A stretch of DNA of 64,000 nt from Polaribacter pacificus. Its GTDB lineage: Bacteria > Bacteroidota > Bacteroidia > Flavobacteriales > Flavobacteriaceae. How positions within the stretch are numbered: position 1 is the first letter of the stretch; each line of letters begins with the position of its first letter. The notes below the pieces were generated by a model that was given only the letters and a program-made list of their open reading frames with translations, searched no databases and was not told the origin of the DNA. Location of the stretch: the NCBI RefSeq assembly GCF_038024035.1, contig NZ_CP150664.1, positions 496,001-560,000 of the forward strand, read 5' to 3'. This document shows, in pieces, positions 25,605 to 35,036 of the stretch. A program made the position numbers and the translations under genes.

Positions 25605-26123
25605 TTAAATCACAAACCATTCTTTATCAAATTCTGCTATTGGTTCATAATTTTTGTTTGTTCCGAAATGAATTTCGTCTTCGTGGAAAAAGAACAAAGT
25701 CCATTCAAGGCTTTGGTCGAAAACAGTCAAATCATCAGCTCCTCCATAAAAAATCGAATTCCAATATTTAACTACAAATTTCCATTTAGTTATCATTCCA
25801 TTATTTCCGTCCCACGAAAGAAAAACCTCTTTGTCAAAAGGAATTGCTCTTTGGTAAAGCCATTTCGTGATTTCTTTGTCATTATTTTCCAGAATTTTAG
25901 CTTTGTCCAAATTCCGAAACATTCCATTTTTAAAAGGCAATTCACTATGGACTTTACAATCATTTAAAAAATCAGCAAGAAATTCCGCTCCAACTTTGTC
26001 TAACGGTTTTAATTCATTCAAATGTTGTTCAGGCAAGCAATCATATTCTTCTTCCGTAAATCTCCATTTAAGAGTAAATTCGGTCATCGGAATTATATGT
26101 CTATTTAATTGTTCGAATGTCAT
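25605..26123 (-). CDS. Unknown cytoplasmic protein, copy 1
   Basis: A 172-residue, aromatic- and acid-rich protein; start chosen at the ATG 26121-26123 (TFEQLNRHIIPMTEF) because upstream codons lie in the cassette site. Contains FAEFLADFLNDC-like helix EFLADFLNDCKVHSE and WTLFFFHEDEIHFGTNKN near the end. A copy with about five substitutions is at 34333-34851. No family recognised; conservation of both copies argues that it is functional. Confidence 0.7.
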   Translation of the reverse strand: MTFEQLNRHIIPMTEFTLKWRFTEEEYDCLPEQHLNELKPLDKVGAEFLADFLNDCKVHSELPFKNGMFRNLDKAKILENNDKEITKWLYQRAIPFDKEVFLSWDGNNGMITKWKFVVKYWNSIFYGGADDLTVFDQSLEWTLFFFHEDEIHFGTNKNYEPIAEFDKEWFVI

Positions 26124-26138
26124 TTTCGGCTTGCTTAC

Positions 26139-26263
26139 AACGTGTTTGTGTATGGTTTCGTTGCGGAAATGGACGCAAGTCACTTTCCGCCGTGCACTAA
26201 ATTAGTAAAAATGCGTGAATTTCCGATGAGGAAATTCAACCGCAATGAACTATACACGGTGTT
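26139..26263 (-). repeat. attC-like cassette site, loop type L1
   Basis: Downstream site of the 202-residue lipoprotein cassette (opens GTTGCCATGCG). The AAC end preceded by GCTTAC complements GTTGTAAGC at 25573. Confidence 0.88.
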
Positions 26264-26274
26264 GCCATGCGTTT

Positions 26275-26883
26275 TTACTTTGCAATCTCGATTTTTAGTG
26301 GTTTCGGAGGTATCGGATATTTGGGCATTTGTCTTAAATAGTCGAAGAAAACTCTTAATTCAATCGTATCTTTTATTTCAAGCTTGATTTCGTCAAAAGT
26401 ACGGGTTAGTTTAGTCAGAATTTCTTTCAGCTCCTTTCCATTTTTATTTGAATCATTTGTTATTAATACTAAAGCCCTTTTTGGTGATTCAGAATAGTAT
26501 GCGATTTCACCTTTATTTAGATAATGCCTTTTTAAAATCCGTTTTAGTTCGCTTATTGGGTAATTGTCGTCAATGAGAATCGAGTCAGATTTAATTTCTA
26601 AAACATTTTTCTCTCTAATGTAGCCCAGACCATATAAATGAGGAATAACTCTTTTTTTAATATTTCCGTCCATAAATTCTACAACTACTTTTTTGTCGTG
26701 ATCATTAAAATCCAATAATTCCTCTGTAATCTGTCGAAAATTCAATTTGGTTGTGTCAAGTCCAATAAATTTTGATCTTTCAATTGAAATTGATTGATCA
26801 GATCGATAATATCGGATTTCCATTGTGTTCTTTTCACAACTTAAAATCAGAAAAATTGTCGATATGAAGATGATTTTTTTCAA
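26275..26883 (-). CDS. Lipoprotein of unknown function
   Basis: A 202-residue protein; signal peptide with lipobox LILSC (Cys16), then a soluble mixed alpha/beta domain (VVVEFMDGNIKKRVIPHLY, RALVLITNDSNKNGKELKEIL). The C-terminus is proline-rich (RQMPKYPIPPKPLKIEIAK). No family recognised. The start codon is about 10 bp from the cassette's 5' boundary. Confidence 0.65.
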   Translation of the reverse strand: MKKIIFISTIFLILSCEKNTMEIRYYRSDQSISIERSKFIGLDTTKLNFRQITEELLDFNDHDKKVVVEFMDGNIKKRVIPHLYGLGYIREKNVLEIKSDSILIDDNYPISELKRILKRHYLNKGEIAYYSESPKRALVLITNDSNKNGKELKEILTKLTRTFDEIKLEIKDTIELRVFFDYLRQMPKYPIPPKPLKIEIAK

Positions 26884-26892
26884 ATGTATGGC

Positions 26893-27016
26893 AACGTGTT
26901 TGTATAAGATTAGTTGCGTGGTTGTAGCGATAAACTTAGTAAATATTAACCGAATAGAAAATCCGCGAGGATTTTCGTAAGTAAACCAGCACTAGCAATT
27001 AATTTTATACGGTGTT
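26893..27016 (-). repeat. attC-like cassette site, loop type L4
   Basis: Downstream site of the thioredoxin-like cassette (opens GTTAGCAAAAG). The AAC end preceded by GTATGGC complements GTTGCCATGC at 26261. Confidence 0.88.
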
Positions 27017-27024
27017 AGCAAAAG

Positions 27025-28380
27025 TTAATTTTCATTTAAAAATGTTTCAATTTCGTTAACTGAAGGGTTTCTTAAAATTACTTTTCCGTTATTATCCAAA
27101 ACCAAATAGTATGGAATGGAAACTGCCTTATCAAAGCCAAATATTTTTTGTACTTCCTTGTCAATAATAAAATTAGGAATTGGAATTTTCAATTGATTTT
27201 TAGCTTTTTTCCAATTTTCTTTATTTGAGTCTATACTAATAAAGGCAAAATTAGAATTCTCTTTATGTTTTTTTGAAATTTCAATCATTTTTGGAATACT
27301 TGCTCTACAAGGTCCGCACCAACTTGCCCAAAAATCTATGATTAAATATTTTTTTTTGAAATTAGACAAAAGTAATTTTTGATCATTATTATCTATTAAC
27401 TCAAAATTAGGTAAAGTTTTTCCTACTGATAGTTTCGAATTCTCGAATTTTGAGATTCTATTCTTAATTAGATTTTTTAAATTCCCTGAATTTTCACCAG
27501 ATAAGAATTCATTCAATATTGAATTAAATTTCTCCTTTTCAATTTTATGAGAAATACCAAGCACTAAATTTTCTGTAAGTATTTGCTCAAGTACATTTCC
27601 CTTTAGATGAGTTTTTGCTAAATAATATTTTTCAATATAATCATTTTTATATTCAACTTTTTTATTCCAAATTTTATCTAAATAAAGATAATTAATATAA
27701 TTGTCAACAAAATTTAAATAACCATAATTATTGATTAAACTTTCATCTTGTATTTCAATTTTTTTAAGAAAATCAAAATAGTTGTTTTCTTTTTTTATAA
27801 GCTCAGGATTATATCTTCGTGCATAATATATTTTCTCTTTTGCTGAATTATAAATAGTATAATTTTCAAGGAAATTGTAAAAATTATTACTAATTCTATT
27901 TTTATTGTTTTTGATGAAGGTGATTTTTTTACGCTCTAAAGAATCTATTTGATTTGTGAATTTTTTTACAGGTAATTTGAAATTTAAATTTGCAGAATGT
28001 TTAGATAAATATTCAGAATAAACCAAATTGTTTTTTTCCTTTTCATTTTTAAAGGTTATGGAATAATCTGAATTGATTTCTAGCTCGATATTTTTTTGGG
28101 GTTCAACGTATATATAATATCTTTTCTTATTAAGTATTAATAAAGCCATTTTGTCTTTATTAAGTGTATATGAAAACTTAAAATTATTATTAATCACTTT
28201 ACTAGTTTGCATTAAGGTATAATCATCAGTCAAGTTTTCAAATGGATAAAATTTAACTTCATCAACTCCTTGGGTATTAATCTTTCCCGAAATTTGAATT
28301 GTACTCCATTCAGTCCCTTTTTCTTCACAACTATAAGTTAATGAAGCTAATATTAAAAGTAGAATTATTTTCTTTTTCAT
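27025..28380 (-). CDS. TlpA/thioredoxin-like lipoprotein
   Basis: A 451-residue protein. Signal peptide with lipobox LTYSC (Cys18). The C-terminal ~130 residues are a TlpA/AhpC-type thioredoxin fold: LPNFELIDNNDQKLLLSNF, then LIIDFWASWCGPCRASIPKM with the CxxC active site. The N-terminal ~300 residues resemble the DUF4369-type region of flavobacterial TlpA proteins. It would act in thiol exchange at the envelope. Only about 10 bp separate the ATG from the cassette boundary, so it must be transcribed from outside. Confidence 0.87.
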   Translation of the reverse strand: MKKKIILLLILASLTYSCEEKGTEWSTIQISGKINTQGVDEVKFYPFENLTDDYTLMQTSKVINNNFKFSYTLNKDKMALLILNKKRYYIYVEPQKNIELEINSDYSITFKNEKEKNNLVYSEYLSKHSANLNFKLPVKKFTNQIDSLERKKITFIKNNKNRISNNFYNFLENYTIYNSAKEKIYYARRYNPELIKKENNYFDFLKKIEIQDESLINNYGYLNFVDNYINYLYLDKIWNKKVEYKNDYIEKYYLAKTHLKGNVLEQILTENLVLGISHKIEKEKFNSILNEFLSGENSGNLKNLIKNRISKFENSKLSVGKTLPNFELIDNNDQKLLLSNFKKKYLIIDFWASWCGPCRASIPKMIEISKKHKENSNFAFISIDSNKENWKKAKNQLKIPIPNFIIDKEVQKIFGFDKAVSIPYYLVLDNNGKVILRNPSVNEIETFLNEN

Positions 28381-28390
28381 AATTTTTGCT

Positions 28391-28514
28391 AACGTGTTTG
28401 TGTATGATTTGTGGCGTGTATTAAGTAACTAATTTAGCAAATAAAAACCGAATAGAAAATCCGCAAGGATTTTCGTAAGTAGGCGAGAACTAGCCATTAA
28501 TTATACACGTTGTT
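28391..28514 (-). repeat. attC-like cassette site, loop type L4
   Basis: Downstream site of the 292-residue lipoprotein cassette (opens GTTGTGTGTAG). That gene's last codons and stop lie inside this site. The AAC end preceded by TTTTTGCT complements GTTAGCAAAA at 27014. Confidence 0.88.
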
Positions 28515-29375
28515 GTGTGTAGTTTTTATTTCAAATTCTGTTGATTTAAATTCTTTTTCCAAAAAATCAAATTCGCAATGAAAAATTACATTTTCTTCAG
28601 AGTTCGTATAACAATTTTTAGAGAAATTAGGATTTATAAATATTTTATTCTCATTCACGGATACAAAATTTTTCGGTTTGCTTATTCTGTCTTTTATAAT
28701 GTCAAAAGAAATTTTTATTATTCCATTTTCTGTATTGATTTTTTCATTAAAAACTTTACTAACTCCAATTGAGTCAGTTAATTCTTTTTCGGCAATATTA
28801 TATTCATAAGTTTTTCCTTTGTCTTTTGTTATAAGACTTGAAACAAGAAATTTATAATCATAATATTCAATTAACTGTTCGCTTTTATAAATTATTGATT
28901 CACAAAAAGGATGTAATATAGTTTCTGAATTTTCAAATTTTTCAGAATTATTTGTTGCTATGAATTTACTTTCGTAATATTCTTTTTCTGAACAATAATT
29001 TGAGAAATAAAAACGGACTTTATTATTATGACCTATTTCTAATTTTTTGATAAACTTATTGTCCTTAAAAAAATAAAACCTTGATTTATTTATATCTAAA
29101 TCACTCGTTTCAAAATCCAAATTAAGGTCGCATTTGATTTCGTCTTTTAGAACTGGAACACTTTCATTTCCTGAAATATATTTAAAAAAATCCCAATCAA
29201 ATTCAGTTAATTCTTTAAAATCTAAATATTTTTTCTCTTTTGATTTGATAAAATTCCTCCCATTTTCCTCAATTTTTGATAATAATTTTTTTTCAAATTT
29301 GATTGATTCTAAATCTGAATTTTTACAAGAAAACAGAAAGATGATTATCAATAAAATTCCGATTATTCTTTTCAA
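28497..29375 (-). CDS. Lipoprotein whose C-terminus is encoded by the cassette site
   Basis: A 292-residue protein; lipobox LFSC (Cys17) after KRIIGILLIIIF. Lysine/glutamate-rich soluble region (ESIKFEKKLLSKIEENGRNF, SNYCSEKEYYESKF); no family recognised. The final residues TTHNNVYN are read from the attC-like site (stop TAA at 28497-28499), so recombination at this site would change the C-terminus. Confidence 0.68.
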   Translation of the reverse strand: MKRIIGILLIIIFLFSCKNSDLESIKFEKKLLSKIEENGRNFIKSKEKKYLDFKELTEFDWDFFKYISGNESVPVLKDEIKCDLNLDFETSDLDINKSRFYFFKDNKFIKKLEIGHNNKVRFYFSNYCSEKEYYESKFIATNNSEKFENSETILHPFCESIIYKSEQLIEYYDYKFLVSSLITKDKGKTYEYNIAEKELTDSIGVSKVFNEKINTENGIIKISFDIIKDRISKPKNFVSVNENKIFINPNFSKNCYTNSEENVIFHCEFDFLEKEFKSTEFEIKTTHNNVYN

Positions 29376-29401
29376 TTCGAGAGTTTTTTTAAATTACACA
29401 C

Positions 29402-29525
29402 AACGGTTTTGTATATGAAAAGTAGCGGGTTTTTAAACACTAACTTTTCGGTTTATAACCGACCTTTATTTTATTATTTATCTTTCGTTTAAGCACCAAA
29501 ACCGCTATTTTTTATATACGTTGTT
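29402..29525 (-). repeat. attC-like cassette site, divergent arms
   Basis: Starts AACGGTTTTGTATATGAAAAG and ends CTATTTTTTATATACGTTGTT; the loop differs from L1-L5. Downstream site of the DinB-like cassette (opens GTTAGTGGTAG). The AAC end preceded by TTACACAC matches GTTGTGTGTA at 28512. Confidence 0.82.
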
Positions 29526-29539
29526 AGTGGTAGTCTTTA

Positions 29540-29983
29540 TTAATCTATTAGCCGCCTATGATAATTTATTTGTCCAAGATGATAAGTCAAATGTTTTATT
29601 AAATGAACTAGTAAGTATTCATTTGTTTCTACTTTGGAAAACTTCAAAATTGGATAATCGTTTTTCAATTCTTCGTTTGTAATAGATAACAGTGATTTTT
29701 TAACCATTTCTAAGGTGGTATTTATACTGTTAATCAATTCAATTCTTGGAACTTTTTTTTGAGTAAATTCAAGTTCTCTATTCCTAACATAGTTTGTTTT
29801 TCCAATTTCTTTTCCAATAAAAGTGTGTAAGTTCCCAATTAAATGCAAAGTTAAATTTCCTGCTGAATTAGAGATGCTTTTTTCTATTCGCCAAATATTC
29901 TCTTCATTCTTATAAAGTTCTATTTCAGTGATTAAGTTGTTCAGGTCACTTTCAAAAAAGGTTATTAACTCGTTTTTATTCAT
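29540..29983 (-). CDS. DinB-superfamily (DUF1572-like) protein
   Basis: A 147-residue four-helix protein. NSAGNLTLHLIGNLHTFIG and the C-terminal LVHLIKHLTYHLGQINYHRR supply the histidines of the DinB metal-binding triad; the length is typical. DinB-like proteins include thiol-dependent detoxifying transferases. Single gene of its cassette. Confidence 0.82.
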   Translation of the reverse strand: MNKNELITFFESDLNNLITEIELYKNEENIWRIEKSISNSAGNLTLHLIGNLHTFIGKEIGKTNYVRNRELEFTQKKVPRIELINSINTTLEMVKKSLLSITNEELKNDYPILKFSKVETNEYLLVHLIKHLTYHLGQINYHRRLID

Positions 29984-30069
29984 TTGTAAAATCTATTAAT
30001 TTTCATTAGTATTTAAGACTTATTTATCTCGAAGTGTAAATCAGATTCTGATGTTGTGTAATTACCACT

Positions 30070-30193
30070 AACGTGTTTGTGTATGGTTTCGTTGCGTATT
30101 CTTAGCGATAAATTTAATGAAATATTCTGAACTTAAACACTCCTACCCTTTTTGATTTAAAAACGAAGCTAGCAATGAACTATACACAGTGTT
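30070..30193 (-). repeat. attC-like cassette site, loop type L2
   Basis: Downstream site of non-coding cassette N1 (opens GTTAGCCATTG). The AAC end preceded by TACCACT complements GTTAGTGGTA at 29523. Confidence 0.88.
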
Positions 30194-30584
30194 AGCCATT
30201 GTTAGGGCGCGCTAACTTTCGAGCTATCACAAACCTTAATTTATCTTCACAAACAAACGAGACAGAATGCTTAGCCTTCAGATAATAAGTATGCGAGACA
30301 ATTCCACAAACTCTATAAATACAAAAGAACCACTTTCAGCATTTAGTTTGTGACTTAGGGTACATAAATAGCGCCTTTTTTGGTAAAGAACGAGTCAGAA
30401 CGCTTTCACGTGTACAGTCAAAAAAACGGTATTAAAGAAAGGTTGAATAAAAACTCCTAACCTTTTAAGCGTTTAGTTCCCAAAAAAGGATCTTCAACGA
30501 TAACATTAAATAAAGTTCAGGTTTTTTAAATAAATTCAGTCGGTTTGTAAGAACCTTAAAATTTAGCTTGCACTAATTATGGGT
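30194..30584 (-). other. Non-coding cassette N1
   Basis: First of twelve ~391-bp bodies without an open frame above 60 codons. Conserved landmarks: GCGCGCTAACTTTCG, ACAAACGAGACAGAATGC, TAGCGCCTTTTTTGGTAAAG, CTTTCACGTGTAC, and CCTTTTAAGCGTTTAGTTC. TAGCG..CGCTT and GTACA..TGTAC could pair to make a stem. Possibly a structured RNA or DNA element; function unknown. Confidence 0.7.
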
Positions 30585-30708
30585 AACGTGTTTGTGTATG
30601 GTTTCGTTGCGTATTCTTAGCGATAAATTTAATGAAATATTCTGAACTTAAACACTCCTACCCTTTTTGATTTAAATACGAAACTAGCAATGAACTATAC
30701 ACAGTGTT
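30585..30708 (-). repeat. attC-like cassette site, loop type L2
   Basis: Downstream site of N2; AAC end preceded by TATGGGT, the common 5' end of N cassettes. Confidence 0.88.
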
Positions 30709-31099
30709 AGCCATTGTTAGGGCGCGCTAACTTTCGAGCTATCACAAACCTTAATTTATCTTCACAAACAAACGAGACAGAATGCTTAGCCTTCAGATAA
30801 TAAGTATGCGAGACAATTCCACAAACTCTATAAATACAAAAGAACCACTTTCAGCATTTAGTTTGTGACTTAGGGTACATAAATAGCGCCTTTTTTGGTA
30901 AAGAACGAGTCAGAACGCTTTCACGTGTACGGTCAAAAAAACGATATTAAAGAAATGTTGAATAAAAACTCCTAACCTTTTAAGCGTTTAGTTCCCAAAA
31001 AAGGATCTTCAACGGTACCATTAAATAAAGTTCAGGTTTTTTAAATAAATTCAATCGGTTTGTAAGAACCTTAAAATTTAGTTTGCACTAATTATGGGT
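30709..31099 (-). other. Non-coding cassette N2
   Basis: Very close to N1; no gene. Part of the tandem run N1-N4 with a 515-bp period (body plus site). Confidence 0.7.
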
Positions 31100-31223
31100 A
31101 ACGTGTTTGTGTATGGTTTCGTTGCGTATTCTTAACGATAAATTTAATGAAATATTCTGAACTTAAATACTCCTACCCTTTTTGATTTAAAAACGAAGCT
31201 AGCAATGAACTGTACACGGTGTT
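31100..31223 (-). repeat. attC-like cassette site, loop type L2
   Basis: Downstream site of N3; right arm has CTGTACACGG instead of CTATACACGG. Confidence 0.87.
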
Positions 31224-31614
31224 AGCCATTGTTAGTGCGCGCTGACTTTCGTGCTATCACAAACCTTAATTTATCTTCACAAACAAACGAGACAGAATGC
31301 GTATCCTTCAGTTAATAAGTAAGCGAGACAATTCCACAAACTCAATAAATACAAAAGAACCACTTTCAGCATTTAGTTTGTGACTTAGGGTACATAAATA
31401 GCGCCTTTTTTGGTAAAGAACGAATCAGAACGCTTTCACGTGTACAGTCAAAAAAACGATATTAAAGAAATGTTGAATAAAAACCTCTAACCTTTTAAGC
31501 GTTTAGTTCCCAAAAAAGGATCTTCAACGATAACATTAAATAAAGTTCAGTTTTTTTAAATAAATTCAATCGGTTTGTTAAAACCTTAAAATTTAGTTTG
31601 CACTAATTATGGGT
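31224..31614 (-). other. Non-coding cassette N3
   Basis: N-type body with GTGCGCGCTGACTTTCG at the site side; no gene. Confidence 0.7.
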
Positions 31615-31738
31615 AACGTGTTTGTGTATGGTTTCGTTGCGTATTCTTAGCGATAAATTTAATGAAATATTCTGAACTTAAACACTCCTACCCTTTTTGA
31701 TTTAAATACGAAACTAGCAATGAACTATACACAGTGTT
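31615..31738 (-). repeat. attC-like cassette site, loop type L2
   Basis: Downstream site of N4. Confidence 0.88.
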
Positions 31739-32129
31739 AGCCATTGTTAGGGCGCGATGACTTTCGTGCTATCACAAACCTTCATTTGCATTCACAAACA
31801 AACGAGACAGAATGCTTATCCCTCAGATAATAAGTATGCGAGACAATTCCACAAACACTATAAATACAAAAGAGCCACTTTCAGCATTTAGTTTGTGACT
31901 TAGGGTACATACATAGCGCCTTTTTTGGTAAAGAACGAGTCAGAACGCTTTCACGTGTACAGTCAAAAAAACGATATTAAAGAAATGTTGAATAAAAACC
32001 TCTAACCTTTTAAGCGTTTAGTTCCCAAAAAAGGATCTTCAACGATAACATTAAATAAAGTTCAGATTTTTAAAATAAATTCAATCGGTTTGTAAGAACC
32101 TTAAAATTTAGTTTGCACTAATTATGGGT
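31739..32129 (-). other. Non-coding cassette N4
   Basis: N-type body with variant GCGCGATGACTTTCG; no gene. Confidence 0.7.
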
Positions 32130-32254
32130 AACGGTCTTGTATATGGTTTCGTTGCGGTTTCTTTGTAGTAAATTTAGTGAAATAAAATAAACTTGAACAC
32201 TACTACCCTTTTCATTCTGAAAACAGATTAAAGCAATGAAGTATATACATTGTT
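32130..32254 (-). repeat. attC-like cassette site, loop type L5
   Basis: Starts AACGGTCTTGTATATGG, loop GGTTTCTTTGTAGTAAATTTAG. Downstream site of M1; L5 loops go with M cassettes throughout the window. Confidence 0.87.
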
Positions 32255-32581
32255 AGGTTTTCGTTGCTACACTAATTTGTCGGGCTTCCTAAAGTTTCGT
32301 TTAAATCACCTTTACTCCACTGTAATTTTTTCAAGCCTTAACTCGACTCAGCCTTTCTACAACAATCATTTCGAAATCAGCTATAAATTCACGTATGAGT
32401 CAGAAAAACTCCGTAAAATGGCTATTTTGAGCTCTAAAGTCGATAATTATGGTCTTTTTCTCTCGCGTGACACAATCAAACGTGATTTTTCGACTAACTT
32501 GTTTTCGAGGATTATTCGCCCAAAATAAAATTCTTTAAAAACTATATTTCGGTAATTATTGAAAATTCCCCAATGAAACCT
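32255..32581 (-). other. Non-coding cassette M1
   Basis: First of five ~300-330-bp M bodies. Landmarks: TTTGTCGGGCTTCCTAAA, ATAAATTCACGT, GAGTCAGAAAAACTCC, GCTCTAAAGTCGATAATTAT, TCTCTCGCGTGACACA. A plus-strand frame of about 92 codons is open here but broken in M3, so I treat M as non-coding. Confidence 0.65.
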
Positions 32582-32705
32582 AACGTGTTTGTGTATGGTT
32601 TCGTTGCGTATTCTTAGCGATAAATTTAATGAAATATTCTGAACTTAAACACTCCCACCCTTTTTGATTTAAAAACCAAGCTAGCAATGAACTATACACA
32701 GTGTT
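32582..32705 (-). repeat. attC-like cassette site, loop type L2
   Basis: Downstream site of N5. The AAC end preceded by ATGAAACCT complements GTTAGGTTT at 32252. Confidence 0.88.
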
Positions 32706-33098
32706 AGCCATTGTTAGGGCGCGCTGACTTTCGTGCAAATCACAAACCTTAATTTATCTTCACAAACAAACGAGACAGAATGCGTATCCCTCAGATAATA
32801 AGTAAGCGAGACAATTCCACAAACTTTATAAATACAAAAGAACCACTTTCAGCATTTAGTTTGTGATTTAGGGTACATAAATAGCGCCTTTTTTGGTAAA
32901 GAACGAATCAGAACGCTTTCACGTGTACAGCCAAAAAAACGATATTAAAAAAATGTTGAATAAAAACTCCTAACCTTTTAAGCGTTTAGTTCTCCAAAAA
33001 AGGATCTTCAACGATAATATTAAATAAAGTTCAGATTTTTAAAAGAAATTCAATCGGTTTGTAAGAACCTTAAAATTTAGTTTGCACTAATTATGGGT
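32706..33098 (-). other. Non-coding cassette N5
   Basis: N-type body with small indels (CGTGCAAATCACAAACC, GTTCTCCAAAAAAGG); no gene. Confidence 0.7.
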
Positions 33099-33222
33099 AA
33101 CGTGTTTGTATATGGTTTCGTTGCGTATTCTTAGCGATAAATTTAATGAAATAATATAAACTTGAAGTCAACTATTTTTTTCGACCTGGAAACGCCTCTA
33201 GCAATGAACTATACACGGTGTT
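33099..33222 (-). repeat. attC-like cassette site, L2 variant
   Basis: Downstream site of the 126-residue acidic protein cassette (opens GTTGTGGGTAG). Confidence 0.87.
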
Positions 33223-33259
33223 GTGGGTAGTTTTTTATTTTTCATATTCAGCTTTTCAA

Positions 33260-33640
33260 TTAGTAATGCACCCAATATGAGTCCGTTTCCTCTCCATCAT
33301 CAATCATTCTAATTCTTACGTCAAATAATTCAGTCAATATTTTTTCTTTAGTTGTATTGTCAAATTCCTCAAATTCCAATTCCTCAATATGTTCCGAAAT
33401 TTTGTCTCCGTTATGCCATTTTTCCGCAACAATTTTTTCAATCAGAATGTTCAATTCGGATGAAGGAATTTCCTTTTCAGATTTATGCCAAATAAATTCC
33501 TGTCGTTCTTCTATGTCATTTTCGTCATAGATTGCAATTCCGCTTATTGAATCAATCGTTTCATTGGTCAATTCAATTTTCTCAACTCCATATAATTTGA
33601 GATATGATTTTAAAAAATTCAGTCTTTTTGATTCGTTCAT
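33260..33640 (-). CDS. Small acidic protein of unknown function
   Basis: A 126-residue, glutamate-rich cytoplasmic protein (DENDIEERQEFIWHKSEKEI, HIEELEFEEFDNTTKEKIL, ending DDGEETDSYWVHY). No family recognised. One gene, one cassette; ATG 25 bp from the cassette boundary. Its acidity would suit a DNA-mimic or inhibitor, but nothing proves it. Confidence 0.6.
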   Translation of the reverse strand: MNESKRLNFLKSYLKLYGVEKIELTNETIDSISGIAIYDENDIEERQEFIWHKSEKEIPSSELNILIEKIVAEKWHNGDKISEHIEELEFEEFDNTTKEKILTELFDVRIRMIDDGEETDSYWVHY

Positions 33641-33663
33641 TTCGGTTTTCTCAAATTACCCAC

Positions 33664-33787
33664 AACGGTCTTGTGTATGGTTTCGTTGCGTATTCTTAGC
33701 GATAAATTTAATGAAATATTCTGAACTTAAACACTCCTACCCTTTTTGATTTAAAAACGAAGCTAGCAATGAACTATACACAGTGTT
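33664..33787 (-). repeat. attC-like cassette site, loop type L2
   Basis: Starts AACGGTCTTGTGTATGG. Downstream site of N6. The AAC end preceded by TTACCCAC complements GTTGTGGGTA at 33220. Confidence 0.88.
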
Positions 33788-34178
33788 AGCCATTGTTAGT
33801 GCGCGCTGACTTTCGTGCTATCACAAACCTTAATTTATCTTCACAAACAAACGAGACAGAATGCTTATCCCTCAGATAATAAGTATGCGAGACAATTCCA
33901 CAAACACTATAAATACAAAAGAGCCACTTTCAGCATTTAGTTTGTGACTTAGGGTACATACATAGCGCCTTTTTTGGTAAAGAACGAGTCAGAACGCTTT
34001 CACGTGTACGGTCAAAAAAACGATATTAAAGAAATGTTGAATAAAAACCTCTAACCTTTTAAGCGTTTAGTTCCCAAAAAAGGATCTTCAACGATACCAT
34101 TAAATAAAGTTCAGATTTTTAAAATAAATTCAATCGGTTTGTAAGAACCTTAAAATTTAGTTTGCACTAATTATGGGT
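33788..34178 (-). other. Non-coding cassette N6
   Basis: N-type body; no gene. Confidence 0.7.
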
Positions 34179-34303
34179 AACGTGTTTGTATAAGATTAGT
34201 TGCGGTTTCTTAGCGATAAATTTAAGGAAATAATACAAACTTAAACACTCCTACTCTTTTCGTACTAAAAACGCACTTAAAGCAATTGATTTTATACAGT
34301 GTT
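34179..34303 (-). repeat. attC-like cassette site, loop type L3
   Basis: Downstream site of the second copy of the 172-residue protein cassette; closely related to the site at 25450 that carries copy 1. Confidence 0.88.
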
Positions 34304-34332
34304 GTAAGCTGGCTTTTTTATTCCGCTTACTT

Positions 34333-34851
34333 TTAAATCACAAACCAATCTTTATCAAATTCCACTATTGGTTCATAATTTTTGTTTGTTCCGAAATGAA
34401 TTTCGTCTTCGTGGAAAAAGAACAAAGTCCATTCAAGGCTTTGGTCAAAAACAGTCAAATCATCAGCTCCTCCATAAAAAATCGAATTCCAATATTTAAC
34501 TACAAATTTCCATTTAGTTATCATTCCATTATTTCCGTTCCACGAAAGGAAAACCTCTTTGTCAAAAGGAATTGCTCTTTGGTAAAGCCATTTCGTGATT
34601 TCTTTGTCATTATTTTCCAGAATTTTAGCTTTGTCCAAATTCCGAAACATTCCATTTTTAAAAGGCAATTCACTATGGACTTTACAATCATTTAAAAAAT
34701 CAGCAAGAAATTCCGCTCCAACTTTGTCTAATGGTTTTAATTCATTCAAATGTTGTTCAGACAAGCAATCATATTCTTCTTCCGTAAATCTCCATTTAAG
34801 AGTAAATTCGGTCATTGGAATTATATGTCTATTTAATTGTTCGAATGTCAT
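34333..34851 (-). CDS. Unknown cytoplasmic protein, copy 2
   Basis: A 172-residue protein differing from the 25605-26123 copy at about five residues (for example CLSEQ for CLPEQ, SWNGNN for SWDGNN). Body and downstream site are duplicated together while the upstream neighbour differs, as expected of a re-inserted cassette. Confidence 0.7.
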   Translation of the reverse strand: MTFEQLNRHIIPMTEFTLKWRFTEEEYDCLSEQHLNELKPLDKVGAEFLADFLNDCKVHSELPFKNGMFRNLDKAKILENNDKEITKWLYQRAIPFDKEVFLSWNGNNGMITKWKFVVKYWNSIFYGGADDLTVFDQSLEWTLFFFHEDEIHFGTNKNYEPIVEFDKDWFVI

Positions 34852-34866
34852 TTTCGGCTTGCTTAC

Positions 34867-34990
34867 AACGTGTTTGTATAAGATTAGTTGCGGTTTCTTG
34901 GTGATAAATTTAATGAAATAATAAAACTTAAAGACTCCTAATCTCTTTGACTTGAAAACGTGACTCTAGCAATTGATTTTATACGGTGTT
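34867..34990 (-). repeat. attC-like cassette site, L3 variant
   Basis: Downstream site of the 205-residue lipoprotein cassette (opens GTTGCCTTTAG). The AAC end preceded by GCTTAC matches GTTGTAAGC at 34301. Confidence 0.87.
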
Positions 34991-35036
34991 GCCTTTAGTT
35001 GTTTTATTCGTACTAAATTCCTTCATTTTAAGATTT

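Noticed and set aside
32250..32528. Plus-strand 92-95-codon frame in M cassettes
   Set aside because: Starts at a TTG in the site, runs against the cassette direction, is broken in M3 and changes length in M2. Composition is not protein-like.
30194..33098. Insertion sequences in the non-coding stretch
   Set aside because: No transposase frame and no IS-type terminal repeats with target duplications; boundaries are the AAC/GTT cassette ends.
30194..34178. CRISPR array
   Set aside because: Repeat units are ~124 bp sites alternating with ~391 bp bodies that are themselves repeated. No short spacers and no cas genes.
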